NCBI RefSeq assembly: GCF_009389715.1
Contig: NC_052393.1
Location: 3,410,001 to 3,474,000 of the forward strand
Direction: 5' to 3'
Origin: Phoenix dactylifera
Taxonomy: Eukaryota > Streptophyta > Magnoliopsida > Arecales > Arecaceae
DNA length: 64,000 nucleotides
Each line of letters begins with the position of its first letter. Position 1 is the first letter of the stretch. The position numbers were made by a program, and so were the translations under genes. The notes beneath the pieces are model-generated. The model was not told the DNA's origin, searched no databases, and worked only from the letters and a program-made list of their open reading frames with translations. Shown one piece after another: positions 46,771-58,453 of the stretch.

Positions 46771-49756
46771 GTTCTTTCTCTCTCTTTGGGACCTCTCCCA
46801 AATTTTTATGTGGCGAGACATTGCATGAGAGAATGGTGCCATGCTACTTTTCCAGACTTTGTACTGATGCGAGTGCAGGAGTCTTCCACCAACGCCTTTG
46901 GAAGGACTGAAGGTGCAAGTGGAAAGTTCAATAAGAAGAGAAGGCGTGAAGTCTTCTTGATATCCTTTCAAGCTTTGCTGGTGAAAATTCTAAAAACTTT
47001 ATTCTTTTTTTATTCACTACCCCATATATTTTAATGTTTAATTACTTCCATCTAGTTTTTTCTATCTGCTACTTGATACATGCTACAGGCCAAAGGACCT
47101 TTTGATCCCACAGCCTGCATTACTCACTTAAAATGACATGAAAATATGGGACCTTTTCACATTAAACTGCCGATAATTGTACAATTAGAACAATGTTAAA
47201 GTGAAGTTCAAGTACTACCATCAACTATGGTCCATCATTCTCACAATGCCTCTTGACCCTTCTAAAGAATTACTCGACGCCCTACACTCCACTATCCATT
47301 CTACAGTCCACACAAAGACTGACACTTTTTTCTTTTTCATTTTCCATGTAGTGCTGTTGCATACAACATTCCAGTCAAGATTAGAATGGGTATGGCACCC
47401 CATAACAAGTGAGACCAACCACTTATTGGACCAGAGAAAAGAGCTGATCTCATGGAAAGTATGACATCGTCCTAATTCTGAGAGATTGTTTTTTAAGATT
47501 CTAGGAATAAAAAGATATTTTAATTTTATTTTAATATCATTCTTAGAGCAAAATGTGCATTATCCTCTGACAGCAAATAATGATTATCTAATTGTTCATG
47601 CGGGTTTTCAAGTTGTAATGTAACTCTCGGACATCATATTAATGAGTCCCTCAATTTGTATGAGGGTTCCACCATGCAGTCATCAGAGACGAGGAGGCAA
47701 GCAGCCATAGATGGGGTAAGGAATGATAACCAGGAGAGGATCGATGGAAGAGAGAGCAAGAGAGGCATGAGGTGAGAATAGAGGAAAGATTGCAGGGAGG
47801 CAAGGGCCAAGTTTAGGAGTAATTAATTCCCAAAGAACTTTGATTGATGGAACTGGCTAGATCATAGTTATATTCAACCTCTACCAGCAAGTATACAATT
47901 CTGCAAACAGAGCCCTATGATCACAAGTATACAGAATTAAAAATTGTTTTATTGGATTAGGGCCTGTTCTGACCCCTATTCCAGTCCCATCTTTCTGCCA
48001 AACAGGGCTCATGAGTTATATTTTGCATGAAAATTGTCTAAAGAATTGCCAGTTTAATAATATATTAGTTCAGAAAATCTTTAATCCCCTAAGAACTGAA
48101 TCTAAGATCAGTATTAAAGATTTATATGCGCATGTCATGACAGCGACATCAAGAATCTAATATAATTGTAGAGACTTACCTAGGAATTCTTTTAGTTAAC
48201 AACCTCCATGGCCCATTTAACTAAAGGTAAAATTTGGTTTTGCCTAAAATAGGCCTAGTCTGACCCTTCATTTTCTGTTGCCAAAAACAGGCCCATGGTC
48301 CTATTTTGCACGGAAATAAAGTAGTCTACAAAGTATCATTGATAACCTATTACGTTAGGAAAACTTTTAATACCTTTAAGACCGAGTCTTAGGCCAGACT
48401 TGAAGTGAAGCCTTGACAGCAAGAAGCTCATGTTGCTTTCAACTTCCTTTATTCTAGTTAATGTCTCTCAGTAGAAATTCAAGGTGATGATCTCCAGGCA
48501 TTTAACTGGGGTCTCTACTACTCTTTCATTTGCCAGTTAATAGTAGTTACAGCTATTAGCCCATATATTCCTTAAATTTCCTGTCCTAAATCTGTTCCAT
48601 TTCACATCTCAATCCTAATTAATTGAATCTAGAACTTTTAAAAATATATAGTCTGAAACAAAAAAACACTAGCTTAAAACCACTTAACAAGTCATTTTAT
48701 ACAAATCCAGAAAAGTCCAACAACATTTATTTTACATCCTAAACCTTCAAGTATCTAGTTCAACCTTCTACCAATTATACTAGTATATAATTCCTAAATC
48801 CAAATCCCAATACATGCATGCCTAAGCGCTTTCCCACATCAATTCGGTTGAAAGTTTTTTTCCTGTGACATTGTGATGTAAAATCAAAAAATTCAAAAAG
48901 AGCAAAATTACTAAGGAAAGATTGGTTTGAAATACTAAATGCTCCATTCATCTTTTTCTCAATCTTACCTTTGTTCTTCTTAAAAAAAAAAGAATTTCCA
49001 CACCTCCAAAGAGAAAGAACAGATGAACTTTCATTTATCCTTAAACTCTCATCCACCTTGAGTATCTTTAAAAGGTAGCCATATGGCTGCAATGACTTGA
49101 TAAGCATCATATGCACATTGCCTCTTTGAAATTCAAAGACACCATTCTAGTCAGATATACAGAACTCATTCCAGGCCATATAATGTTATATTCCAGGTGG
49201 TAGTTTTTGTCGATATATAAATAGATCAGAAGAGACCCAATCATATGGTGTTAACATGGTCGTTGAGTAAAGCTTCAGAAAACCCCTAAACAGTTGGTCA
49301 TCAATAATGATAGAACAAGCAAACTTCCAAACTGTCGTTCAACTTAGAAATTGTACCACTTGTTATATCCTAGACAAAACAGAACCAGGGGGAAATATTT
49401 ATATAGGATTAACAGATATTGCTTGTGCAAAAGTTCAAGAAGAGCTCAATAATTCAGAGAATCAAACACTAAAGCTTATCATTTATCATTCCAGTGCATT
49501 GTTTCAAGAGAATTTGCCCTCAAAGGCACGAAGCGAAAATCAAGCAGTTTCTCCTAAGTAAGCTCTGATGAAATAGAGAACCACTAAGTCATCTAACAGA
49601 CTGTTATACCCTTTTAAAAGCATAAAGAAAAGTAAAAGTGCCACACAGAAGCTAGGTTTTACTCACAGTTCATGCCAAAAGCACATAGCCAATCTTTTGG
49701 CATTTCTTGCAAGTTCTGTTCAGCAGCTTCTCATGTTACCAAGCCTAGCTGACCTG
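46771..49756. other. intergenic region between amidase relic and TOC gene
   Basis: No gene is supported. It includes a diverged direct repeat at 47955-48420. The part nearest 49756 is probably the 3' UTR of the TOC gene on the minus strand. Confidence 0.45.
47955..48420. repeat. diverged ~290-bp direct repeat
   Basis: Block 47955-48140 and block 48245-48420 share ordered phrases: a TCTGACCC start, a GCCAAA-ACAGG string, ATTTTGCA, AAATCTTT/AAACTTTT, TTAATACC-like and CTGAATCTAAG/CCGAGTCTTAGG. Many substitutions separate them. Confidence 0.45.
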
Positions 49757-52700
49757 CTACATAGACTGAGAAGAACCAAACAGCATTCTCTTGACATTTC
49801 TGAAAATGGGGACAAGTGCAAGCAGTGCTATCTGAAGCTGTTCTGAGCTATTCAACCGGATACCAATTTGCCCAGTCCCCCTGTTGCTCAGGTTTGCATG
49901 GCCAATCACATTAGTTCCTCTTCCTATGGGAATCTGAGACTGAACATTGCAGCCAATTGCCAGGTCCCCATGCCAATCAACAACAGAGAGTGCAAGAGTG
50001 GACACAGTCCGTCCTATCGGATAGTCTTTGTCCCTTAAAGTTGCCTCCAGACGGCCTCCATAAGCTACATCACCTCGACCAGTCATTGCACCACCACTCA
50101 TGAGCAATCTGAACCGCTTGTTAATTACCAGTTTGTCTTCAATCTTCAGGCCAGCTGACATTGTATCCCCTAGGAGGGTAACTGAAAGTCCAGCTGCTGT
50201 GTTGTTTCGTTTAAAATTATTAATCCTTGTTTCACCACGTAATGTGTAGGCCATATCCTTCCCAACACTCTGCATATCCAAGCCTAATGAAGTTGCTTTC
50301 CCTTCACCATGCTTAATTGAACTTGCCAGCTCCATCTGAAGAGTGCATTCCTTCTTATCCTTTGTGAGCTGGCCAGAAACGGATAATGGGATCTTATCTT
50401 TCACTATGAATAACCTTTCAACATTCAGACCCTCGTAACCAACATCATGATCCCAACCCTGAGTTTCCAGCACAGGTCTGACAAGCCATTGGCTGGAAGA
50501 ATCAAGAAAACGGTAGCGGTGGCTAGGATTATCAGAATCAAAAGAAGTAGGCAGCACCAAATCTGGCATGGGTACAGGAACAGATGCGGGACCACTGCTT
50601 TCATCTTCTAAGTTCTCATTGTCAAAATCATTTGGTAGATCCTTAGCTGCCTCTGCCATTTTCTTCCTTAGCTTCCTTAGCTTCTTCTCCTCTTTTAACT
50701 GCTTTTTATAGAAGAGCCTCTCTCTGTAGTCCAGCTCCTCAAAATATGCCTTCTTCTGTGCTCTGCTCAGTTTTGCCAATTGTGATTTTGTGAGCCGCTT
50801 GAATGGTGGCAACTCATCATAATCTGTTTCGTCATCTGAGTCAGATTCCTCATCTAAATCCTCCCCCAAGGTATCATCACCACCAAACTGCTCCTCTGGC
50901 AACTTTAGTTCGGGTCTTGACTGGAGAAGAGAAGACAGCAGGAAAGGCAATGGAGGAGCTCTTGCACGAGATCCAAAAGGTTTACCAGGTGGACTGTCCT
51001 GCAACTTCAGAAGCATGTTTGCCTCTGCCAAAATTTTTGAAGCAAATGAAAGTAACAATAGTTGTGGCTTCCAAACTTGACCATTCGGCAAGACCCTCTG
51101 GCCAGCCCTATTCGTCCTGCATGCTGAGTGGTTTTCCACCAAGGAAACTGGGTTCATGAGCCGCACATCACCGGCAGCTTGTCGGATTGCTTGCTGAACT
51201 ACATGGGACCGCTGTGTCACAAACATCTCATAGCTCAAAGGACTGCCATTTGGGCCATCAGGTGGAGCAGAAGCAGCATGAGTTAGAACAACAATAGCAT
51301 TGAACCAAATGGATGCTCCAAATATGTCAGTTATAGTCCGTAAGAGTGGTACATCCCCATGATCCCTGCTCTGCATATCCAACCGATCAAAGTAAAGAAC
51401 AATATCTGGAGGAGTCTTACTGATGAACTTCTTCACCGAGTGGAGAATATTCTCATTTCGACGCTGATCTGAAGAAGAAGAGGAAAGTCCAGGTGTATCA
51501 ATAACCCTAACCTTGATTCCTTGAACCATCCCTTCTATTTCCTGAACTTTCTTAGTACCTGGTTGGAAGGCATCTGTCTGCAACTTAACCGCATCAAAAA
51601 TTGAATTGATGGTAGCGCTCTTACCCACCCCCGTCTTCCCTATGACCATGATTGTACAAGAGAAGTCAAGGGGCTCCTGTCCAGCTGCCTCAAGCTGCTC
51701 CGCCATAACACTAGCTTGGTCAAAGCTGAATACACCAGGCCGATTTGTGTTTCTTCTGAGTTGCTCAGCTAGCCCAAGCCTGTATAGAACTTGTGCAACA
51801 ACTACATTGTGTGGTGTTTGGCCAAGCCTGTGAGCAAGACGCAGGAACTTAACCCGGATCATCTGGAGCTTTTCACGAGTCTCATCATTCTCTTCTGCAT
51901 CATCATTAACAGGCTCCTCAGAATGCTGAGATTGCCTTCGCGGAGCAGATGCATTTGCCCTGGGTTGCTGAAGAGAGCGAGCAGAAGGTTCCAGTAAGGG
52001 AGCAGAAGATCCAAGGCCAGCAGGACGGGATGGCAAAGAGGTCCCACCTGAATTCTCAAAATGTGAAATAACGGATGGTGCTTGCTGACTATAACTTTTC
52101 TTGTTGTCATCATCTGTAGAACCTGCGTCACCTAAACCTTCTACCAATACAGATTGCTTTCCGACATCTTTGATAACCCCAGACTTGCTGTCAGAGCTAG
52201 GACTCTGTTCGCTGCCTTCCTTTGGGTGCTCTCGAATTCCATCTGTGATAGGAGAATTGGTGGATTCATCTTCCTTTACCACAGAAGCAAGTGCCTCAGC
52301 TACAAACCCATTATCCATTTTAGAAGGACCTTCTTCACTCTGCTGATTTACAGTCTGCTCATGGGGAAAGGTACTTGAGCGGACTGAAACATCCTGAATC
52401 TGATCAACCCCATCATCATGTGGAATATGTTCCTTTGAGTCAGTTCCGCAGCTCACACTGTTCTTATCCAAAATCTCCTCGAGTGATCCTCCATTTTCAG
52501 GCGTTTCATAAACAGCTAAATGCGGCCCATCTGATATCACCGCATCAAGCTCCCCATCATTCGAATTCTCATCAACAAATTCTTCTTTGCTATCCTCAAG
52601 AATCAATTCTCCATCATTCACAGGAATAGAAGAAACTTCTACCCCATCTCCAACCTTTTCACTGATCACACCATCTGCTTCCACACCATTCAATTCAGTA

Positions 52701-53269
52701 GGCATGGTTTCTTTCCTATCTTCTACTTGTTTGAGAGGAAGAGAATGATCTGACTCTGCAGAAGCTTCCATCTCCGTTGCCCCTTTCTCTTCAGGACTCT
52801 GATCATTTACTTGGACATCAATTGACTCATCAAACTTCTCAGAAAAACTTGCTTCTTGTTTCTCAGAACTCTGATCATTGAGCAAAGCATCTGTCGACCC
52901 ATCAAAATTCTCGGTACCAACCGTTTCCTGTTCATCAGCATTCCGATCATTCACCTGCATATCCACTGCTTCATCATACTTCTCCGGAGCAATCGTTTCC
53001 TGTTCGTCAGGACCCCCAACCCCATCCCCGTTCCCGCATCGAGGTACTTCCGCAATCCCCCCTCCATTTACAGCAAAATCTTGCGAATCAGAACGCTCCG
53101 GTTGTGGCGGCTCGATGGCCTCCTCAAAAATCTCGTTTTCTTCAGAATCCCTCGCTTCATCCTTCGGCCCGGCGGAACCGCCACCAACTCCATCCACCGA
53201 TTCGAGCGGCGAAGCCCCATCCTCGAAAGCCATCTTCATCTCTTCCAACCGATTCGCCCCGTTTTCCAT
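49757..53269 (-). CDS. TOC132: translocase of chloroplast TOC120/TOC132-type GTPase receptor
   Basis: A single exon of 1170 residues. The protein is a TOC159-family preprotein receptor in the chloroplast outer envelope, recognising transit peptides together with TOC34 and passing them to TOC75. Domain order: an acidic A-domain (1 to about 450), an Arg/Gln-rich link, then the GTPase G-domain. The P-loop GKTGVGKS is at 544-551, DTPG at 591-594 and THAAS from 663. A Lys-rich coiled region (EEKKLRKLRKKM) and the C-terminal membrane M-domain follow, ending VKRMLFGSSQSM. The length and moderately acidic A-domain fit the TOC120/132 branch, which prefers housekeeping preproteins, better than TOC159 itself. 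The A-domain carries a 24-residue triplication at 88-159. The coding region is intronless, as in relatives. An intron in the 5' UTR is possible. TOC120 is an alternative name. Confidence 0.95.
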   Translation of the reverse strand: MENGANRLEEMKMAFEDGASPLESVDGVGGGSAGPKDEARDSEENEIFEEAIEPPQPERSDSQDFAVNGGGIAEVPRCGNGDGVGGPDEQETIAPEKYDEAVDMQVNDRNADEQETVGTENFDGSTDALLNDQSSEKQEASFSEKFDESIDVQVNDQSPEEKGATEMEASAESDHSLPLKQVEDRKETMPTELNGVEADGVISEKVGDGVEVSSIPVNDGELILEDSKEEFVDENSNDGELDAVISDGPHLAVYETPENGGSLEEILDKNSVSCGTDSKEHIPHDDGVDQIQDVSVRSSTFPHEQTVNQQSEEGPSKMDNGFVAEALASVVKEDESTNSPITDGIREHPKEGSEQSPSSDSKSGVIKDVGKQSVLVEGLGDAGSTDDDNKKSYSQQAPSVISHFENSGGTSLPSRPAGLGSSAPLLEPSARSLQQPRANASAPRRQSQHSEEPVNDDAEENDETREKLQMIRVKFLRLAHRLGQTPHNVVVAQVLYRLGLAEQLRRNTNRPGVFSFDQASVMAEQLEAAGQEPLDFSCTIMVIGKTGVGKSATINSIFDAVKLQTDAFQPGTKKVQEIEGMVQGIKVRVIDTPGLSSSSSDQRRNENILHSVKKFISKTPPDIVLYFDRLDMQSRDHGDVPLLRTITDIFGASIWFNAIVVLTHAASAPPDGPNGSPLSYEMFVTQRSHVVQQAIRQAAGDVRLMNPVSLVENHSACRTNRAGQRVLPNGQVWKPQLLLLSFASKILAEANMLLKLQDSPPGKPFGSRARAPPLPFLLSSLLQSRPELKLPEEQFGGDDTLGEDLDEESDSDDETDYDELPPFKRLTKSQLAKLSRAQKKAYFEELDYRERLFYKKQLKEEKKLRKLRKKMAEAAKDLPNDFDNENLEDESSGPASVPVPMPDLVLPTSFDSDNPSHRYRFLDSSSQWLVRPVLETQGWDHDVGYEGLNVERLFIVKDKIPLSVSGQLTKDKKECTLQMELASSIKHGEGKATSLGLDMQSVGKDMAYTLRGETRINNFKRNNTAAGLSVTLLGDTMSAGLKIEDKLVINKRFRLLMSGGAMTGRGDVAYGGRLEATLRDKDYPIGRTVSTLALSVVDWHGDLAIGCNVQSQIPIGRGTNVIGHANLSNRGTGQIGIRLNSSEQLQIALLALVPIFRNVKRMLFGSSQSM
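52793..53008 (-). repeat. 72-bp triplication in the TOC acidic domain
   Basis: Three consecutive 24-codon units encode residues 88-111, 112-135 and 136-159. Each has an (E/D)(E/K)Q(E)-start, a (K/N)(Y/F)D(E/G) centre and an (L/V)ND(Q/R) end. The frame is kept and the acidic character is reinforced. Confidence 0.85.
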
Positions 53270-54000
53270 CAGACTTCAAAGATCCAGCACCTCAAAATCC
53301 TAGACTAAGCCGCAGGCCAAAAGGACCTAATTTCCAAGAAATTACTAAATCAAATACCATAAATAACACAAATACTCAAACAAAAAAGATTAAAAGATAG
53401 CAGGATGATTGAATCAAGAGCGCATAGCCACTTGATAAGGTGCAAAATCCGTCTCAAAATAAGCAAATGTTCGGATCAAAACGTGTTCGAAGATCTAGGG
53501 TTTCCGTCGATGAATTCGAAGAATATTAAATTCAGATTAAATAGGGGGAAGAGGGCGACGAACCTGGCGATAGAAAACGAGATCAAAACCCTAACTATTT
53601 CCTCCTTCCGCCGTTCGAAATCCTCGCAGTCTTAGAAACGGGAAAAGGTCTCCTACGCCTCCATTCGCTATCGATCTTGATTTGTACTTGCAATCTAATG
53701 GAAGAAGCGAGGAAAAATAAAGATAGAAAGGGAGATGGACGGATGAAAACGAAGGAAGCAGGGATCGGACGGGCGAGACGAGGGGCTTCGCCTCCTTCGG
53801 CTTCGTGGGATACGCCCAAAGAAGACGGCAAGGACAAAAGAAACGAGTGAGAAAATGTGGGGTTGGTGCCGTGGTCCAGGGAGCGTCATACGGTCCACAG
53901 TTTGTCTGATTTGGGCCTGGGCCGTGGCCCATTTCCAGCCCAGCACCATTATAATCATCTGGTTGTCTACCCATCAAAACTTTTCCTAATTTGTTTGTAG
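53270..54000 (-). promoter_or_regulatory. TOC gene 5' UTR and promoter region
   Basis: Sequence upstream of the TOC ATG. A donor-like CCAG/GTTCGTC (near 53548) and acceptor-like AG sites close to the ATG would allow a 5'-UTR intron of roughly 270 bases. This is common in this gene family but is inferred here. GC-rich frames at 53590-53980 are probably leader sequence and not protein. Confidence 0.4.
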
Positions 54001-56449
54001 TACCATCCGCTTCATTTGAAATTATTTTCTTTACAGTCTATCAGCTCATAATTCCGTAATTCAACCTTTTAACCAGAAATAAAGCCTATGTTGCCAACTA
54101 AACCGAAAGAGTAACCTAAGAATAAAACCTCTTTTCTTTTTCTAGAAAAGAAGGCCGAAGGGTTCGTACTTTTGCTTTCAACCCAAGAAAATAATCTCCC
54201 CGGAATCCGGGCCCGGTTAGTTATTTAGGAAGAAATAGTGAAGGTCCGCAGAGCAACCAGTCCACTTGACTCCCGCGTTGTAAGGATGCTTGGATGTCAC
54301 TGCCTTTCCAAAAAGGGAGGAGGAGAGGCGTTCTAACTCTGCCGTCATTAAAAAATTTGCATATATCGCTATCGGAAAACTTCAGAATGGAGGTGGTTCT
54401 CTCCATCTTAGCTATGAGTTTGTTCTGATTAAGCCTGAAACATCGCTGGTGCCCTGCGTTTGAATTACCAATTTTTCATACCAATATTGTATAGTCAACG
54501 CCTGGACAATCAGGATGTACAGAACATCTTAGCTATGAGTTCTAAAAAGAAAAACACGATTTTCACTGTGATAATTTATTTATTCTATTGTGTATAGTTT
54601 ATTTTTTTACTTAGTAATCCCTACAATGGCTTCCAATGTTCTGACCACCCAACTTTTTGGGTTAGGACTGGATTATACATGAACCTGATCCGACCTGAAT
54701 GACCCGTTGGGTTAGAAATTTTAGTAATGGACCCAATCTGACCCGATCTTCTATTGGATTGGGTTTGGGTCCAATATTAGAATCCGAACAAGGAACCAGA
54801 TTAGGTTGGGATCACTCATGGCTCAGTCCGACCCAACTCATTTGTATCCCTAACTCTTAGGTACAACTTATATAAGATATGTACAATAATGAAAATCAAC
54901 AATAAATAATGTCATAATTATAGAAAGTACAAATATTTAAATAAACCTTAATGATCGACAATGATTATGGAGAGTACAAATGTGGATTTTAATGATTATC
55001 CATGATTTTAGAGTGTTCAAATATAAAAATAGATCTTAATGATTATGGAGAGGGGGACGGTATGTGCTTGATAGAGATTATAAAAAGGAATCTCATAATT
55101 GTAGGGAGTGCAAAATAAAAATGAATCCCATTCATCGTGGAGAGATGAGAGTGTGCATGCATGAGTTGGTTGCCTAATAGAGGAAAGAATAGGTGGGTGA
55201 AATGCTTTAGAGTCACGATCGACTCTTGTCCACGATGCAGAGAATGGGAGGGGATCCTTTTGTAATACATTAATGAAGATGAATGCATTGCCAATTAGCT
55301 ATGAAATTATTTACATGGAATGGAGAAGACTATAGCTTAAATGTAGGCTTCAATAATATCATTTGTTAGAATATGTGGCAATACTGCGATATGCATTGGA
55401 TTGGTGATCAAGCAGCCATGAAAAGTCACAAATCAATAGGTCAGAGAGCATACCTTGTGCCATGAATATGATATTGGCAAATTCCTTGTGTTTCGATTTT
55501 GTAGCTAAAAGTATGCAGGCCTGCTTGCGATCATGAAGCAATCTAATTTTCTTTCTACTCACTCTTCAACTATAACGAGAGGATTGGTAAGGATCCAACT
55601 CATAGGATCCTATATTTGCAGCTGTTGTTGGACCTCCCATCATAGTCCTAGTTTTAACAGGAATTCCATATTCTATAAAATAACTAGGAATAGTGTCCTA
55701 ACTTGATTGGAAAATCTTTTATTAAGGATTATTCAGGTTTTATTAAAACAAAGTACTAAAGAGATCCTAACCAATGATTATTTACGCCATATTAGAAAAT
55801 AGTTCTAGCATTTTTTCGTTTGGCCTATAATTATTATCATTAAAATAATATCTCTCTAATTTTTATAAAGAAGATATTTTATTTGAAAACAGACACTCTG
55901 AACCATGACCCAAATTAGGCGGTCAAGTGCACTTATAATAGCAGAGAAGTCAATCCATTAAAAGAATAATGGGGAAGAAAAGGATCCTAAGAATCCTAAT
56001 ATTGCGACTGGTAGGTAACCACCTCCTCTCTCAAATAATGACCAAGATAGTTTCTTTGATGGGATAAGATTGTGGTTATTTTGTACGAATCCTAAGAATC
56101 CTAGCCTAGTCTATTTTTTAAACTTATAATGTTCCATCGGGCTTTGACTAAGGTATAGGTTAGAAAACTCATTCTTAAAATTTCGTTGTGGATACATTTT
56201 AATCAAAATAGTCTAACAATCATAGCTGGAGGTACGCATCATTAATATTATCACTGCAAAAAATTATTTTATTTGAGATATTTTCTCACATTGTGATATC
56301 AGAGTATCCTTCTAGTCTTATTGTTTGGTATTTAGATTTGAATCTCATGCAATTTTGACATTGCATGGCTAATTTTTATATATTATAATAAAAGCTGAAA
56401 AGTTTAGTTTTTATTATTATTTTCATTGCATTGCACGCTATCAAAAACG
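54001..56449. other. intergenic region
   Basis: AT-rich sequence without a supported gene. A CCCAATCTGACCCGATC / GGATTGGGTTTGGGTCC segment at 54700-54850 is typical low-complexity repeat filler seen elsewhere in the window (for example near 21395 and 39083). Confidence 0.45.
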
Positions 56450-57705
56450 AAAAAAAAGGAGAGCTATTGAGGACGAGCATGCAGTCCATAGGTGTTTTGA
56501 AGGATAGCTGGGTGACTAAGCAGCCGATCAGCCGACTTCCGATCATGGTAGACTCGACGAGGAGGTTAGTATGGATGCCTATGGGTCGGTCGCAAGTACG
56601 AACCAGAAATCTCCACACTTTGATTAGTAGGGCACCAGATCGGCAGATCGAGAGAGGATGAATATGAAGGATGCGGGTTCACCCACGGATGGCACTTTTT
56701 GTCTGGAAGGTGGCATGGGGCTGCCTACCGACCAGGAGTTTGCTAGCGAGTCGGGGCATGCGGATTTCTCAGTGCTGTGATTTGTTTACAGATACAGAGG
56801 AGACTATTGATCATGTTCTATTATAGTGCCTCAGGGTTAGAGAGATATGGAATAAGTCTCCTGTTCCACTTCCTCCTTTGGTGGAGTCGGCACAGAACCT
56901 TATTCATGTGCTAAGAGCATCAGTGCGGAGCCCCAGGTTTGTTGAGGCAGGCATTCTATTCACACATCTGACTTACTATATCTGGTTGGATAGAAATGCT
57001 GGACTTTTTGAGGGAAGGAGGTGGTCTTTGAGGATGGTGGTCGATCGAGCTGTGCTACAGGCAGGGGAGGTCACCAGTGCTACCGCTTTGTTCTCTTCTG
57101 GAATGATCATGGACATATAGGGTACTCTCTCCGCTGTTACAGCGCCCAGGTTCGCCCTTGTTTCATGGGTGCCCCCACCCCTTGGTCATCTCAAGGTGAA
57201 CTTTGACTGTAGTCAGTCGATGGACGGTGGTTCTGGAGGTGTGGGTTTTGTGATCGGAGACTCCCTAGGCAGGTTGATAGCCGCTAGGGGGCCGTCGCAT
57301 GCCAGGGCTCATCGTTGTTGGGGCAGAGCTGCGGGCTGCTTGGGAGAGCTTATCCTTCGCGAGGAGGGTCCTCGGCGCCGTGCGGGTGCATCTCGAGGGG
57401 GACTCTTCTGCGGTGATTGATTGGACCCGGGGTGCGGATAGGTACGGTGACGGTCATCCGCTCATCCTAGAGACCTGGAGATTTGTTCAGGAGATAGGCG
57501 ATTTTCAGGCAACACATGTGTACCGGGAGGCGAACAAAGCAGCTGACTGGGTCGTCTCCTATGTTGCTCGGCACTCCGGAGAGTTCCTATGGACATCTGT
57601 ACCCAACATTTCCACTTCATTGTACTCTTTACTTTCTTTCGATTTGGCTGGATGTACTTAAGCTAGAGCTATATGAATTGTCGTTTTCACCAAAAAAAAA
57701 AAGAA
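56450..57705 (+). mobile_element. 5'-truncated LINE (non-LTR retrotransposon) with zf-RVT and RNase H remnants
   Basis: From left to right: a linker fragment (DSWVTKQPISRLP, then LVWMPMGRSQVRTRNLH), a reverse-transcriptase zinc-binding region (RMALFVWKVAWGCLPTRSLL, CDLFTDTEETIDHVLL-stop-CLRVREIW), an RNase H domain (LKVNFDCSQSMDGGSGGVGF, AELRAAWESLSFARR, VHLEGDSSAVIDW, THVYREANKAADWVVSY) and an A-rich tail at about 57692-57710. Stops (for example TGA for TGG near 56658 and TAG near 56825) and frameshifts inactivate it. 5' truncation and a 3' A tail are the usual result of LINE insertion. Target-site duplications were not clear. Confidence 0.88.
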
Positions 57706-57710
57706 AAAAA

Positions 57711-58282
57711 GAAAGGAGGGCGGACAGGGAGATAATATCATGATGTTTTTGGGTTCTTGACGACTCTGCGGATCGAGTTGAGTTCGGATGTTCCCGTTTA
57801 GCTCCGCCAAACTCCCAGATATGAACCACCGAGGTGGTAATACAATTAGAACGGGGCTAAAATTCCACCGGAGTGGCCCAGATTCGAAACACGTGGGCGT
57901 CGATTAAATGCAGAGACTGGATGCCCCCCGCCTAATTTGCCCGGTAGAGTCGTCATCTGGTCTGCCGGTACTTAGGTGGTGCTGGTGTGACGTACTCACA
58001 CGTGGAAGGGGCTGCCACGTTGGTGGGGCTCCTCTGCGGGTGGGGAGGGTATGAGTAAAACTTGTCTACCCGTATCAAACATTCTCCAGCGGGAAGGAAG
58101 CCCAGTGGGGGTTGCTACGCGGGTGAGGTTCTCCTCACCCCCCTCTTTCCTTTTCCAAAAAAAAAAAACTCTCAGATAATGATGGCATGGGACGTGCTTT
58201 CTACTTGGGACCACTGCGTCGGGACTGTGCCGTCAGAATACCGCACTGTTTCGGCGATGCATCGGACAACTGCCAATAGGTG
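57711..58282. other. GC-rich block with A tail, possible short retroelement
   Basis: A GC-rich stretch from about 57830 ends in a 12-A run at 58157-58168. It has short inverted phrases (ACCACCGAGGTGGT; TGAGGTTCTCCTCA) and no coding sequence. An A tail without coding capacity suggests a SINE or processed element, but the family is not recognised. Confidence 0.35.
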
Positions 58283-58290
58283 GTTAGTAG

Positions 58291-58445
58291 CAGGAGCGGC
58301 TCAAAGCATTTGAGAGCCTAAGGCGAACTCACTAAGGGAGCCTTTTTCGTTTCTATTTTGTTTTTGAGGCTTTTCCTGCAATGGGCCTTCTTTGGGCCTG
58401 GGTCTTAGGCGACCGCCTCAGTCGTCCAAAAGTTGGGCGGTCCTG
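58291..58445. mobile_element. hAT-type MITE with perfect 8-bp target duplication
   Basis: A 155-bp element. The left end CAGGAGCGGCTCAA pairs imperfectly with the right end, whose reverse complement is CAGGACCGCCCAAC. GTTAGTAG is present exactly at 58283-58290 and again at 58446-58453. An 8-bp duplication, short CAGG-type terminal inverted repeats and lack of coding capacity are the standard signature of non-autonomous hAT elements. Confidence 0.85.
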
Positions 58446-58453
58446 GTTAGTAG

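Noticed and set aside
53591-53977. A 128-codon frame upstream of the TOC gene
   Set aside because: Lies in the probable leader or promoter and has no recognisable domain.
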